NCBI GenBank assembly: GCA_030765055.1
Contig: CM060952.1
Span: 170,276,807-170,340,806, forward strand
Reading direction: 5' to 3'
Length of the DNA stretch: 64,000 nt
DNA from: Mantis religiosa
Lineage: Eukaryota > Arthropoda > Insecta > Mantodea > Mantidae
Under the pieces are notes generated by a model. That model did not search any database. It was not told the DNA's origin and was given only the letters and a program-made list of their open reading frames with translations. Numbering within the stretch: the first letter of the stretch is position 1; each line of letters opens with the position of its first letter. This document shows positions 49,387 through 61,310 of this stretch, piece by piece. Position numbers and translations under genes: made by a program.

Positions 49387-49861
49387 ATGCCTAAGCTCAG
49401 CAGCAGGAATAGTTATTCTAACCGTCGTACTTAGTGATAACACAAGAAATCGCAAGTATTCCTGCATTTAGCGAGAAAAGTTTTATGGGATATGTTGCCT
49501 GTTCGACTCAATGCTCTCGCGAGTTGTAGGAGTCCGCGAAATGGGTTACCATATGTTTTAATGATCCTGTATGTTATTAATGCATAGTTAGCACTCATGT
49601 TCTAGCATGTGCTCGCCAATACGAATGTAAGCTCCGACTATGTAGTCCAGTAGCAGTTCAACTTCATTTCCTTTTGTCTCAGCTTTAATGCTTAGAAATT
49701 CCTATACCTGGTTATAAACGATACTATTTCAGTGGTGCAATTACCCAATTACCTGCCGTCATGTGGGATGTGGCTCAAACAGAACCTGGTGTATTATTTG
49801 CTATTGAGTGCTGCATGCTTTGAGTATAACAGCTGTTTTTCTAAATCCTGTGTCCAAACTA
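49387..49861. other. Spacer between mariner copies
   Basis: Unique sequence, no gene recognised. Confidence 0.4.
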
Positions 49862-50775
49862 CGAGGGCTATTCAATAAATAATGATCACTTTTTTTTTTG
49901 ACAACGCACCTTTACTCATCCTCATAATTTTGATGGTACTTCTCAAAATAGTCACCCCTGAATGCGATGCACTTGTTCCAGCGTTTTTGCCAGTCTTCAA
50001 TGACATGCTGGAAACCATTTTTGAGAGATCCTTCAAAATCGCCTCCGCAGCCTTCACCACTGCTTCTGATAATCGATAATGCCTCCCACGAAGGCGTTTC
50101 TTCAAGTTGGGGATTAGCAAAGAGGCACATGGGGCTAAATCCGGACTATAGGGAGGGTGAGCGATGCACTTCATGTTGATTTTTGCAAGATATTCAGCAA
50201 CAACATTGGCAATATGCGGCCGCGCATTATCGTGGTGCAGCATCCAGCCTGCTTCACGGAAATGTGGTCTTTGGCGCCTAATATGGACTTGAAATGTTTT
50301 TAGGACATCCCTGTAGTATTAGCCAGTTACTGATGTGTGCAGGTACAACGTGCTGATAAAACCATGCCATGAATATCAAAGAATGAGATGACCATAACTT
50401 TCCCGGCAGAAGCAACCACTTTTGCTTTTTTTGGGGGGTTGGTGATGAAGGAGATTTCCACACTGAGCTTTGCTGTTTGCTCTCAGGATCAAAATGATAT
50501 AGCCAAGTGTCATCAGCAGTGATTTAGTTCGAAAGAAACTCCGGATCTTCCTCTTACATCAACTTTAACTGTATATTACCTCCATTGTAGCGGTAGGCGA
50601 TACTGAACATGTCTGAACTTGCCTGGTTCTCACAGGCGGGAAGCAGGAGCACCAACAATGAAACTACTATGGCATGTTTGTTTCACATTAAGCTAACAAA
50701 ATATAATAAGGTTGAATTTTAGTGCGAAAAATTATGACCGTAAAAAAATTATCATTCTTTATTGAACAGCCCTCG
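49862..50775 (-). mobile_element. Internally deleted mariner, copy 2
   Basis: Termini CGAGGGCTATTCAATAAATA (left) and the reverse complement CGAGGGCTGTTCAATAAAGA (right), with TA at 49860-49861 and 50776-50777. It is 914 bp, in the opposite orientation to copy 1, and lacks the same N-terminal coding region. Confidence 0.94.
49872..50640 (-). pseudogene. Mariner transposase pseudogene (copy 2)
   Basis: On the minus strand it retains WKSPSSPTPQKKQKW, then LHHDNARPHIANVVAEYLAK and HPPYSPDLAPCASLL, where the third catalytic Asp is Ala (PCA for PCD). The first Asp region (ADDTWLYHFDPESKQQS) is in a different frame, and several frameshifts separate the blocks. After DLSK the same one-base deletion as in copy 1 moves the NGFQHVIEDWQKRW block into another frame. 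It is inactive. Confidence 0.9.
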
Positions 50776-52796
50776 TATAATTTCACTATTATGTATCAGT
50801 AACACATACGATGTGTTTTTTTGTTTTCTCTTTTCCATAAGCATTTCTAAAGATCACAGAGTTGACCCCTGCGCTATTGAGAAATGGACGAGTATTAATA
50901 ACGGTAGTTGCATAAGGAAACTGCTAACAGCGGCCAGCTTTCTTGGAAACACCGCTTGAACATCACTTTGTGGTATAAATCACAGTGGCTTGGCGCTAAG
51001 TAACTGCAGTATGTCTGTCACTGGCATAGCAGCTTAGAAATAGTCCTGAATGAGGCGCGTCTCATTACCAGGGCTCCTTTTGCATGCTTGAGCTTTAGCG
51101 TCATTTATCCTTTAATGGTCTTTCGGCTTCTTTTGATGCAATAACAGAAGTTGCGATTGAAACTGATAAATTCTCAGAAGATAAATCTTCACTTACTTCA
51201 CTTGAGCTGTGAAGCATTTCAAACGTCGATGTTTGAAGTTCAAAATTTTGTGACAAAGTAAGAAAAAAGTCCAGTTTACTTTCAAAATGGAGGTAGCATT
51301 TTGATAAATTAAGAAAAGGAAACAATTTCTGAATTCTCTGCTGACATACTGTTCAGCACTGCTTTAAGTTTTCGATCTGTCAACCTTTTGCATAGATGTT
51401 GATACGGATATTCATTTGATGTCAGTAATCAGAGACTTTAATTTGACTTCATCAGTCAAACGTTACATTGGATAAGTCAGATAAAGTTTATATGTACATA
51501 TATTCAAATATACATTTATATACAACATAGGAAAGATTAACAAAAGTAATATAAATAGTCGACGTGAGTAAAAATAATAAAGAAGGTTTAAAAAGATAGT
51601 AAAATAATAAAGGTTGCTTTGAAACCAGTGGTAGGCCAATGGATATGTTTTAAAAGTAGCGTCAGTCTCTCTAGTTAGCGTCACGCTATAACACTCCGCG
51701 TCTGGTAGGCATGGAGAGCAGACATGTGTAGCGTTGCGTATCGGAAAGCTACCAATAAATATGAAATCTGTGTATTTGTTTGATAGTGAATAGATTAACA
51801 GTAGAAGTGACATCCGCATACCTCATATAATTGCAAGAAATTGTTAAGCATTAAAACTTCATTAAATACATAAAATTATGCATCTTTCTTCAAACCACCT
51901 ACACATACTTGTGAAATCTCATAAGCTCTGTGGAGTAAGCCTGGAGTAAAACAAATGCAGGTGAGATCTTCAAGATTCTTCTTGACGAGAGGATTGCACA
52001 TATGAAGGCACCAGTGTTATGCTGATTATTAAGTACTTATTGCTGATTAATCCTTATTCAATATTGGTTTAATGGATTGGAATTGCCTTCTCCCCAGTAC
52101 AATTATTCTACTGATACTATAAACATTGTTGTAGACGAAACTCATTTTCATTGTTGATATGTACGAGTACATCCGGTTTCCTGTGTTAATGGTGAGCTCA
52201 AATCTCATCTATTTAAACCCGGATGCACAAAATCAGCTCTATTGATTTTCAAACCCTCCAAAGCACAGTTTACGTTGAAATACCTTTAATCTCTGCAATT
52301 TGGTGCCCGATAGCTTCCAATGTTAGCTCTACTGTGTTGTTGCTGCACTTTGAACGAACTTGTCATCTTCAAAACAAAGGAAGTTGCAATTGCAACAATG
52401 CCTTTAACGTTGAGTTGGAATTTTCTACAATAAAGTTGGATTACACTGCCTACTTTGCATTTGACTTATGCAATGGAACGTCACTACGCCTCTGTTTAAG
52501 GAAGCCGGTCTAGATAATATTGAAAAAGGCTGGTTTTAATTTCAAATATACATAAAACTGAGAAAGTGTTACTAATTTGGCCAAACCTTATTATGGAAAT
52601 AATCCTTTCAGTCGCCAATGTGTGCATTTATGGCCACTAAAACTGTGCAGAGATGACACTACATCTCATATCTGAAGTGCTTGACCTACAAGTTTGAAAT
52701 CCCTAGCTAGGTTTTCTTCTTTATATTCCTTTGCAATGCATAAGAACAAACTTCTCTATAAGTATAGCAGGAACATAACTTTTCTAGAGAAAATCG
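50776..52796. other. Unassigned AT-rich sequence
   Basis: Two open frames (51101-51325 minus, 52223-52513 plus) lack recognisable motifs or splice support and are not annotated as genes. Confidence 0.4.
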
Positions 52797-53003
52797 TGGG
52801 AGAACTGCGTAGATGGTAGCATGTCTGCCTCACATTTAAGATGTCCCGAGTTCAAATCTCGGTCAGGGTGAGTTACCTGGATAAGGTTTTTCCGGGGTTT
52901 TCCCTTGTCCTTCAGGACGAATGTCAGGTAACTATAAGCTCCATGGACCCTGGACTCATTTGAGCATCATTTCTCCTAATTCATTCACCGTCCGATATGA
53001 CTT
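52797..53003 (+). repeat. SINE family B
   Basis: Head with a shortened A-box region (gcgtagatggtagcatgtct), B-box gagttcaaatctcgg, and body to tccgatatgact. It lacks the last bases of the family 3' end and is followed by an A run. Confidence 0.9.
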
Positions 53004-54442
53004 TAAAAAAATCAGTAGAAATCTCACAGAATAAATTACTAGATGAACAAGGATGAAAATTCAGTGTGTTGCCATGCCTGTATTACAGGAGACACGTTTC
53101 TATACTAGAGAAGTGAGTTAGGGAATTATCGAGTATATCAAATGGTCATCACGGAGCAACCATGGGAAGTGGAGGTTATTCCCATTACATAGAATCCGAA
53201 ATGGTTTTGTTTTACTGCTTTTAAGTTGTTAATTGCAGAGTATCCAGTTATGTATGGCCAATATGTGTTTTCATTTCTGTTCTTGCATTTTAATTGTAAT
53301 TATATCTACATTTATAAGTAGGTAACGTAACTTATATTGACATTCACAAAGTATGATGGTAATAAATATATACAGAACAGCTTAGTATAGGGTGGTTGAA
53401 TTTTTCGACTATTCCGCTCATTTGCTATAGAACGAATGGGTTAGAATGCCTTGGGCATCAACCAATTGCGGCTTGGTCACAGGAAATTATCGCATCCTAG
53501 GAAAAATAAGTAGTTATCCAATAAAAAATGCTCATATCATCATTTTAAATATATATTAACTGCAAAATCGAATTGTGTTACTGTCTCGATTGCTGGGGTA
53601 TAGTCCCAGGATTTAAAGTTTCCATAATGGAACAAAGAATCAACGTACTCCGTCAAAGGCTGCTGTATCGAAATGAAAAGCGAAAGTTTGACCCCGTCAA
53701 GATTTACATGAAAGTAGGCTAAGGAAGATAAAAAGTAAAGCAAGTGGTCAGGAGTGTAAAAGAATGTTTTATGTTAGCGCAGCTAGAAACAGCTGTTGAG
53801 GCCAGTGCTTGCGCAAGGGAAAGTGAAAAACCGCGTCTTCGACACCTGCCATTTTCATATCACCCTACGTCCACCCCTATTATGGTAATGACGTCAGACA
53901 AGCACCCAACTCATCTCTGTGATCTAAATTATCCGGAAACTGGGCTGTCGAGCCATATAATGAACTGCAACATATTTTAAACGTTCCTAGGGGATAAAAG
54001 TCATCACCTTAACCTCGGACCGTTCTGCATTCATTCTTAATGTTTTAATTTTAATTATGACGGTATTACGATGGGGCCGCACTAACACAGTGTTTCTAAA
54101 GGACAGGAGCTACTCCATATATTATTGTTACACTAACGTGAAAGGAGGCTAGAGTTAAACTTTGTAATGGTTACAGCTTCAAAGGTCATGCCACTCATAC
54201 ATCTTTGGAAATAACCTTCCTATGCGGATTCGATTTAGCGGACGTTTCTTCATCGTGAGTCATGTTGCCAATAGTTTCGAATATTCCAGAACAGTGATAA
54301 GCAACGCAAATTATGATGGTATTCCCTCGTAATAAATGGTGAACTCTATTTTACATCTCGGTTTTCTGAAGTTTCCTTGACCTCAAAGCTACGAGATACG
54401 GGATGAGCAAAAAGTATAGAAAATGCTTGTAACTTTGTTGCC
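53004..54442. other. Unassigned sequence
   Basis: No gene recognised. Confidence 0.4.
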
Positions 54443-54664
54443 ATATGCTCAGGTTGTTCCCGGGAAGCAAGCCAGGTGAAAAGACGATTAGAAATCGAAG
54501 TTTCGGGAGTGTACATCTCTCCCATCATCAGGGCACTTATTAAATGTTATAACCACAAATGAATAACTAGATGTCCTGAAGATGGGAGAGATGCACATTC
54601 CCGAAACGTTGATTTCTAATCGTCTTTTCACCTGGCTTGCTTCCCGAGAGCAACTTGAGCATAT
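54443..54664. repeat. Foldback (MITE-like) inverted repeat, about 95-bp arms
   Basis: The arms are near-perfect reverse complements (aagcaagccaggtgaaaaga, then cgattagaaatc) around a 35-bp AT-rich centre. Each arm carries ctga(t/a)gatgggagagatg, then (a/c)(c/t)tcccgaaac. The order of blocks resembles the foldback at 30411-30626, although the outer arm sequences differ. Confidence 0.92.
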
Positions 54665-54944
54665 TCGTCGCCAGGAAAGCTTCTAGTCTTATTTTGTTGT
54701 CATAGTTTTGTGAAGTGATATTTTTCAACATGTTTTCATATTACTGAGATAGTGTAGGTATAGGGCGTGACTTTTTTTAACGGAAACACTCTTTTTTTTT
54801 TTTTTTTTTTCTTTTTTTGGCCCTCATGTCTCGGAACGTACTTTTTAAAACTGTAATTTAAATGCATTAGGATGTATTACAGCAGACGAAATTTAAACCA
54901 AGAAAACACATTCTTAACAAAATTAGTACTGCTTTTTGTAACAC

Positions 54945-55030
54945 GTTATGAATTCATTTCAAAATGGCCTCCATTTATTGTCAAACAATGCTTAAGTCTG
55001 TCTTTGAAATTAGTTAATGTTTTCCATCAC
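54945..55030 (-). pseudogene. DDE transposase C-terminal remnant
   Basis: The minus strand reads TLTNFKDRLKHCLTINGGHF followed by EMNS and a stop, matching the NGGHFExxL end of Tc1/mariner-superfamily transposases. Upstream coding sequence is not recognisable. Confidence 0.5.
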
Positions 55031-57507
55031 TAGTATTTCAATTCGTTGTTTTTCTCAAAGTTGTACCATGACTAATTATACTTTCAAGAAGATTTTGCAA
55101 TGAAGTAAGCATTGTTGTCCTTATTAGCTTGTGTCTGTATTTGTTCAATCCAAAGCCACGTATTGAAGTAGCCTATTGTATTGATTAATTAAAAACCTTT
55201 ATTTGAAGTAATGATACGTCTTCCTCTGCTCAGTACACATGCAGTAAAGCCATAGCAAATTTAAATTGTGGTTGGGTATTTGTTTGTACGTTCTGAGACT
55301 TGAGAACTGAAATAGTGCAGAAAAAGAAAACATGTCATTAGAAACTCGCATCCTTTATTTGTAATGATAATAATCTGAGGGCATGTAGATATCTTACAAC
55401 TTTTCTAAAAAATATCACCCAGTATATATGGATAAGTTGGGCCATAGGTATATTTACGCAAATATATTCAGAGACAGGGAAAGAAGCAACACATTTTAGG
55501 AATGTATTCTTTATTTCTAAGAAAAAAATCCTGAAATCCAGAAATCTTCTACGCATTACTGGAAAGGGAAGCCCAATGTTTTTGAGAGTAAATTTAGTTT
55601 TCATTCCGTGGCAGAAAGCAGGACAGTGTTCATAAAATAATGGTCAGCCAAAATTTAAACTAATTTTGTGCTGTGTTTATTATAAATTCTAGTTGTAAGC
55701 AAAAATTGTATACATAAATGTACAATGCATAAAACACAATGATATAAATTTCCACCCACTACGTGATTTATAATCGTATCATAATGTAGATATTAGTATA
55801 GCAGTGTACATATTAGTTTATATTTGCTCTTATTTTCTTCCCACAACAGCAGATAGCTTTATGAAGTAGAGTTTAATTTTAGGATTTCACATTCTGTATA
55901 TTATTTGTGAAATATCTTACAGCTCCTGATGATAGATGACCTAGATGCAAGGTAATAGTATTTAACATTAAGATATCATTTATCGGTGGCTACGAAACTG
56001 CACCAGAGCACTGTGGTGGCATAAATTGTAATGCCCATTCACAATTTTAATCTTATAATGTAATTTCATATTTCTCTAACAGATCTACATTGAACTCTGC
56101 AATAGAGTTTTCATTTTTAGTTATGAATATTTCAAGGCAGTGTACCATTCTGTACCATTATCTGATTCTTGCTGTTGAAAACTGGCTTAGCAGTATTAAA
56201 GGCCGTCATAGACATCCTCTTTAACTATGACTCATTATTACACACTGAACATGAATACAAAATAAAGATCATATTCGAATATAATGAATGGGACAGAACA
56301 AAATAATATATAATCTGTGCTATGGCATCGTGTTCCTTTTTACGGGATCAAAATTTCAACACGCGGTTGCCAAAACGACAATCAACGTAACAATGTTAAA
56401 TAAGTATTATACCGAGGTCTACGAATTTAAAACAGCTAATTGTTGTTAACTTGTTGTATGCTGTGAGAATATTTTGGCAGTTAACGAAGGAAGTTTAGAA
56501 TTTAAAACTGTTGCCACTGTGTAGAAATTGGGCAGTTTCGATTGTTGTACTAATTTAGTTCGGATTTTCAAATTGCTGTGCGAATTCATTTGTAGCTGCC
56601 TCTAAATGCTTCACCTCTGACACAAGCTATTTTATAATTAGGGACCAAATGATATGCTTACAGCAAGAAATTAATGTTTGGATATTTCCATGTTCTTGTT
56701 AAATGCATAAAACTTCAGTGATGACAAAATAAATGTTTAATATTCCTCCTTGTAATGACATGTAGATTATGTATTTGCCTTTCATAGTTTGTTGATATAA
56801 AAGCTTAAATCTCCTTTTTGAATTACTTGACAGTAATATATTTAAAAACAAATCGTGTGTGTACTGTAGATGTACAAAGAATCTTGGTTGCAACGATATT
56901 TACTCCGCTATAAATGTTGAGTGCTTCAGAAATGTATACATCAGTATTATATATGTATAAATCCAAAATCCAGTCTGATCTTTCAGCTATCTTTGAATAT
57001 AAACACACAGTCTGGAGTGCTTAACAATACGTTATTTGTTTGAATTAAGGGGAATCCGAAAAAAGACACAAATTATAATTCTAAGAGAATTCAGTTAAAA
57101 GCTGTGTGTTATTTGCATCTTACTGTTTATGTATATGTGTGAGCAGGGTCAGGCTGCGCTAATAGGCATTTGTTTATGTACTTTTTTTATAAGTGAAGTG
57201 GACCTTGAATATCGAAACGTTCTTGTTTATGCACGTTTCGCGAAGGTCGCCAGTATCGGATAACTGGGTCATCTTTTATACCCAGCCAGTTGGGAGATAC
57301 CATGCTGGCGAGACGCGGAAGATGTGCACATACATTTGGCATACTTCGTTAATGTTGCATAGTAGCTGGAAAGTTTGAGAATCTGTCTGTGGAATTAGGA
57401 TAGTCTGGTGCTGAATACAGTATTTCGAATTATTAAATTATTCCTTCATTGAAACCCAGAGCAATTAAGAGGGAATGGAAAAGTTTTGATTGAAATCATG
57501 GTGGGTA
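55031..57507. other. Unassigned AT-rich sequence
   Basis: About 2.5 kb with no supported gene or repeat partner. Confidence 0.4.
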
Positions 57508-57605
57508 CTGTATGCCCACGAGAAGGATAGAGGGGGCTGAAGGGCAGAGGAGCTTGAACTGTTTATCTGCTCCGATTACGGTTCTGTTTACTAGGAAATG
57601 GTAGT
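57508..57605 (-). repeat. Dispersed repeat H, copy 2
   Basis: Reverse complement of 34985-35085 with a few mismatches, sharing agataaacagttcaagctcc and gtgggcatacagta. Inverted relative to copy 1. Confidence 0.8.
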
Positions 57606-57940
57606 TATTACGTCATACAGTCCTCTAGCTTGCCTTTTTGTCCTGGGTAAACAGTACTTTACTGCACAGCAGTAAATATAGACAATTATCCTATAAACTT
57701 ATACGGAAATACAAAAAATAACTTCAACTCTTTTGTTAGCTTCCTATTAAAATACAAGGTTTGTTAGAGAAAAGAAAGTACTTCAGAACATTGCCTAATA
57801 TCACAAAATATACAAAGAATTTCAGTTTTGACTTCTGCAAATTAAGTAATCTGCTTAAGGGATAGAATTTTATAACCTTAAACCTTATGTCACGAGGAAC
57901 TGAAAATTAATTTAATCACAGAAGAGGTTTTTAAATTTAC
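57606..57940. other. Unassigned AT-rich sequence
   Basis: Nothing recognised. Confidence 0.4.
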
Positions 57941-58163
57941 GAATTCTAACGTTAAGTCATATCGGACGGTGAATGCATTGGATGAAATGATGCTCAAATG
58001 AGTCCATGCTCCATGGAGCTAAGAGTTACCCGACATTCGTCTTGAAGGATAAGGGAAAACCCCGGTAGAAACCTTATCCAGGTAACTCATCCTGTCCGAG
58101 ATTCGAACTCGGGACCTCTTGAACGTGAGGCAGACATCCTACCATCTACGCTATCGAGGTGGG
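57941..58163 (-). repeat. SINE family B, nearly full-length
   Basis: From gcccacctcgatagcgtaga (minus strand) to acgttagaattc. An imperfect direct repeat, ca(c/t)agaagag, near 57917 and 58164 may be the target duplication. Confidence 0.9.
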
Positions 58164-58228
58164 CCATAGAAGAGTACTTTAAAAGCATCTTGAGGTAGAA
58201 TAAAATTATCCAAATAAAATCAAATGAT

Positions 58229-58306
58229 GAAAAGTAATAATACTAATGATGACGACGGTGATGATGATAATGATGATAATAATAATAATCATCATCATCA
58301 TCATAA
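58229..58306. repeat. Imperfect GAT/AAT/ATC trinucleotide stretch
   Basis: gatgatgataatgatgataa is followed by catcatcatcatcat, so the two parts can pair as a hairpin. It lies immediately left of the family E copy. Confidence 0.8.
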
Positions 58307-58307
58307 T

Positions 58308-58892
58308 GGAAATCAATTGTTCTTTCACACTATCCGTGTGTATGACGCACTGTCGTAGCATTAATTGTACCTAATAGTGGTCCGAACTATAAAGCCCGGG
58401 GCTTAAAGTACTTACAGCATGCCCGCCTCGGTAGCGTGGTGGTAGCATGTCTGCCTCACGTTCAAGAGGTCCCGAGTTCGAATCTTGGTCAGGGTGAGTT
58501 ACCTGCATAAGGTTTTTCCGGGGTTTTCCCTTATCCGAAAGACAAATATCCGGTAACTCTAAGCTCTATGGACCCTGGTTTCATTTGAGCATCATTTCAC
58601 CTATTTCATTTATCGTCCGATTTGACAACGTTGGAGGTAGTAAAATAAAAAATAAAAATAAATAAATAAATACTTACAGCATAGTAAGTACCATTACGGT
58701 AGTTGTCTCATGTGTTTATGAGAACTCCTATGTGGTTTGACCGTTAAAAGCACGAGTCAGTTGGAGAATTTAATGTCATTTCGGCACGTTGGCCATAGTA
58801 GTTCAAGGGTTTAGGGCGGCTGGACGGAGACCATAAGATCCGTGGTTCAAATCCCGGCTATGCCATTGAATTTTTCAGTCTGCCTGCACCTT
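58308..58892 (+). repeat. Family E copy with inserted SINE B
   Basis: The plus strand runs from ggaaatcaattgttctttca through ctaatagtggtccgaactat, (insert), ggtagttgtctcatgtgttt and gttggagaatttaatgtcat to the tRNA-like core at 58791-58865 (B-box gtggttcaaatcccgg) and tgaatttttcagtctg. The first 40 bases are the reverse complement of the outer end of the array units at 21870-22755, so full elements may have inverted ends. It ends in an (AAT)n run. Confidence 0.82.
58421..58670 (+). repeat. SINE family B nested in family E
   Basis: Full-length, from gcccgcctcggtagcgtggt to acgttggaggtagtaaaata followed by (AAAT)n. It is bounded by the perfect 12-bp duplication tacttacagcat at 58409-58420 and 58671-58682. 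The family E sequence resumes exactly across the site. Confidence 0.97.
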
Positions 58893-59003
<111 letters not shown>

Positions 59004-60298
59004 AACTAAGTAAATGTGTGTTAATGGAGTTAGATTTAACTGCCTCTGTGACTACCATCACGTGTTGCTACGGATTAATTGTAAATGTATTAAATGCATA
59101 ATCTTTTACTAAATTATATCTATTATTCTTATATTATTCTTGTTTCGTTAATAAATGTTTTCATTGTGATATCCTCTCTTATAAAATCTTTTTCGAAAAG
59201 AGAGTTTCTCTTGAAAACATCAAAGAAAATTCATGTTAATGCATCATTACTTTTGGGTAGTTATTTGTAGACTTTTATGTTATTCTTGCTTTTCGCGGAA
59301 GTTTAAATGATATTAATACGACATAAACCTCTGCCATAAGCAGTTTAGCTTCTCTGCACTATTTTAAAACAAGAAGCTCCTTTGTTCTTGTTCTAAATAG
59401 AAGCAATTTAAGAGTCCCATAGTAGTAGCACATTCATTCAGCCTCATTCAGTTGAGTAAACCAACAACAGCAAGAAATAGAGGCTAGCATCAAAAGAATC
59501 CGTTAGCCTTAAACCTGTTCCTTGTCTTGCCAAACTTGGAAATCCTGATGTATGGCATCCAAATTTGGATAACACTCCTACTTTCAACTTTCCTTTCTGA
59601 TGTCATTGTCGCTTGTGGATGACTTCTTGCCACCGTTTCAAGCATCTCTTTGTAATAAAGTGACTTTTATTGCTCGTTGTGGGGTTTGTTGGTTGACTTG
59701 TTTGTTGTTCCAAACCACATAATGTACTAACGCCTTTTAATGTTGCCTTAGCTATTCCCATATACGGTTTTAAACTTCAGTATGGCATTAATTTAAATGC
59801 AGAGGTTTCAAGATGTTACATAATTAATTGGTGAAAAGTACGCACTAAAATTGCAAGCTAGTCTGTCAGAGAAATACTGAATTAATGTCGACTGGCTTAT
59901 GTAAACCTTGCTGGCCTCCTGAGCCGGGTTATATTAAGTACTCGTACTCCCAAATACTTTTTGAACATTAAGCGTTCACAGTGAGTTGCAGAAACAACAT
60001 TAAAGTAGCATAAAAATAGGACTTCCTCTCTTCTTTGGACACCTTTAAATTATGTCTCAATTTCTCATTCCCAAGTAAGTGACAGATCTCGCAGTGTCCG
60101 AATGATAATTCAATTATGATTGAATTACAAGGAAACAATAATCCGATGATTGTTCTAATGCACTGAGAAATTATCTGCAAAGATTAATACAGATATGCAA
60201 CCCTCGAAGTCGATATCTGGAGACATTTCCATTCATGTTTAGTCGAATGGATAAATGGGAGGCAGAGAAATAAAGATTTCTTAATTAGAGGAATCACA
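59004..60298. other. Unassigned; downstream flank of the carboxypeptidase gene
   Basis: AT-rich, no gene recognised. Confidence 0.4.
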
Positions 60299-60304
60299 TT
60301 TATT
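60299..60304 (-). terminator. Poly(A) signal AATAAA of the carboxypeptidase gene
   Basis: AATAAA on the minus strand, about 60 bases past the stop codon at 60364-60366. This is a suitable place for 3'-end formation and gives a very short 3' UTR. Confidence 0.7.
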
Positions 60305-60363
60305 TCACAGTTATCAAAGCTGCATTTTATACACGTTCACATTTAAAATATCTTACATAGGAG

Positions 60364-60563
60364 TTAATGCTTAGCATTAATTATATTTTTCGCTTCTTGG
60401 AGGATTACAATAACGGAGTTAAGGGTTTCCTCGGCAGTGTCAATGATCTGGTCAGCTGGTAGCAAGAAACCATAGCGTCCTGTATCTCTCAATTCCCACG
60501 TGTATGTCACCGGTAGATCAAAAGTACCTCGAACCCAGTCCATACTCACCCCACTAGTAGGAT
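60364..60563 (-). CDS. Zinc carboxypeptidase (M14), last exon
   Basis: Follows acceptor TTTACAG at 60564 and ends at TAA (60364-60366). Reads (Y)PTSGVSMDWVRGTF, then YTWELRDTGRYGFLLPADQI and a helix ending NAKH. The ELRDTGRYGFLLP block holds the catalytic Glu (Glu270 of bovine carboxypeptidase A). The tyrosine equivalent to Tyr248 is encoded by a codon split by the preceding intron (T from the previous exon plus AT here). The residue aligned with specificity position 255 (SxDW) is Met, hydrophobic as in carboxypeptidase A (Ile), not Asp as in B, so I infer preference for non-basic C-terminal residues. The protein is probably a secreted digestive enzyme, though the signal and pro-peptide are off the window. 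Confidence 0.95.
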
Positions 60564-61241
60564 CTGTAAAGTAAACCTCATATTAATATTCATTCTAAAG
60601 TTTGTATTACCAACCCCAGTTGTTTACTTGGATTATACCTCTATATTGATGCTTTATATATTGGTAATTTTATTAGAATAATCATTCTTCAAGTCTTTTA
60701 TGTATATCAACTGAATTAGCCATCATTTTGTAAAGTTTTTATCCGTAATGTTAATCCTAATCATAAACAGGAAACCATGTTTTAAACACACAAGCAAGTA
60801 AAATATTTACCTTATTCTTCATATTAACATCCCAATTTTACACATCCAATACATTAAAATTTTACCAGTTAAATCATAATTTCTAAAACTTTCAAATTCA
60901 GTTTAACACTTTATTATGTAAATTAAATAAATAATCTTTAGGTAAAAATGGAATCTTTGTAGGAAGTAAATAAGACAGTGTAAGTAAGCCAGTGTTTAAA
61001 AAAAGTCAGGAGTCGGAGAAAATGGCTAAATTATCCTAGCTAAATCTGCAATTGATATAATTCTGTATGAGCCTTACTATTGTCACCCAATTATCGGAAG
61101 GCACGACCAACTGGAGCTCGGTAGGGGGCAGGAGGTATTCAGGCCACGCCCACCCATTTATCTTGTAGCGCTAACATAGGGGATGGTTAGGAAAGTGTCA
61201 CTAGGCACTGTACTGTCTCTTTCCCCTTCCCCTGACGTCTG

Positions 61242-61265
61242 GAAGCTTCCGCGAAGCTTCCAGAA
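61242..61265 (+). promoter_or_regulatory. Heat-shock-element-like array
   Basis: Five alternating GAA/TTC units: GAA 61242, TTC 61247, GAA 61253, TTC 61258, GAA 61263. Spacing is the ideal 5 bp except one step of 6. Units three to five form a perfect three-unit heat-shock element, the binding site of an HSF trimer. It lies 14 bp upstream of a TATA box. Confidence 0.65.
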
Positions 61266-61278
61266 ACAGCGATCTTCG

Positions 61279-61310
61279 TATATAAGGTCTGCAGTAGACG
61301 ACTCAGGCAG
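61279..61310 (+). promoter_or_regulatory. TATA box and initiator-like site
   Basis: TATATAAG at 61279-61286 and an initiator-like CTCAGGC around 61302-61308, about 26 bp apart. Together with the upstream HSE this has the layout of an arthropod heat-shock core promoter. No long ORF follows within 400 bp on the plus strand. Confidence 0.55.

Noticed and set aside
51101..51325. 74-codon Ser-rich minus-strand frame
   Set aside because: No recognisable motif, splice sites or repeat context; compatible with chance.
52223..52513. 96-codon plus-strand frame
   Set aside because: No motif, no splice consensus at its edges and no repeat partner.
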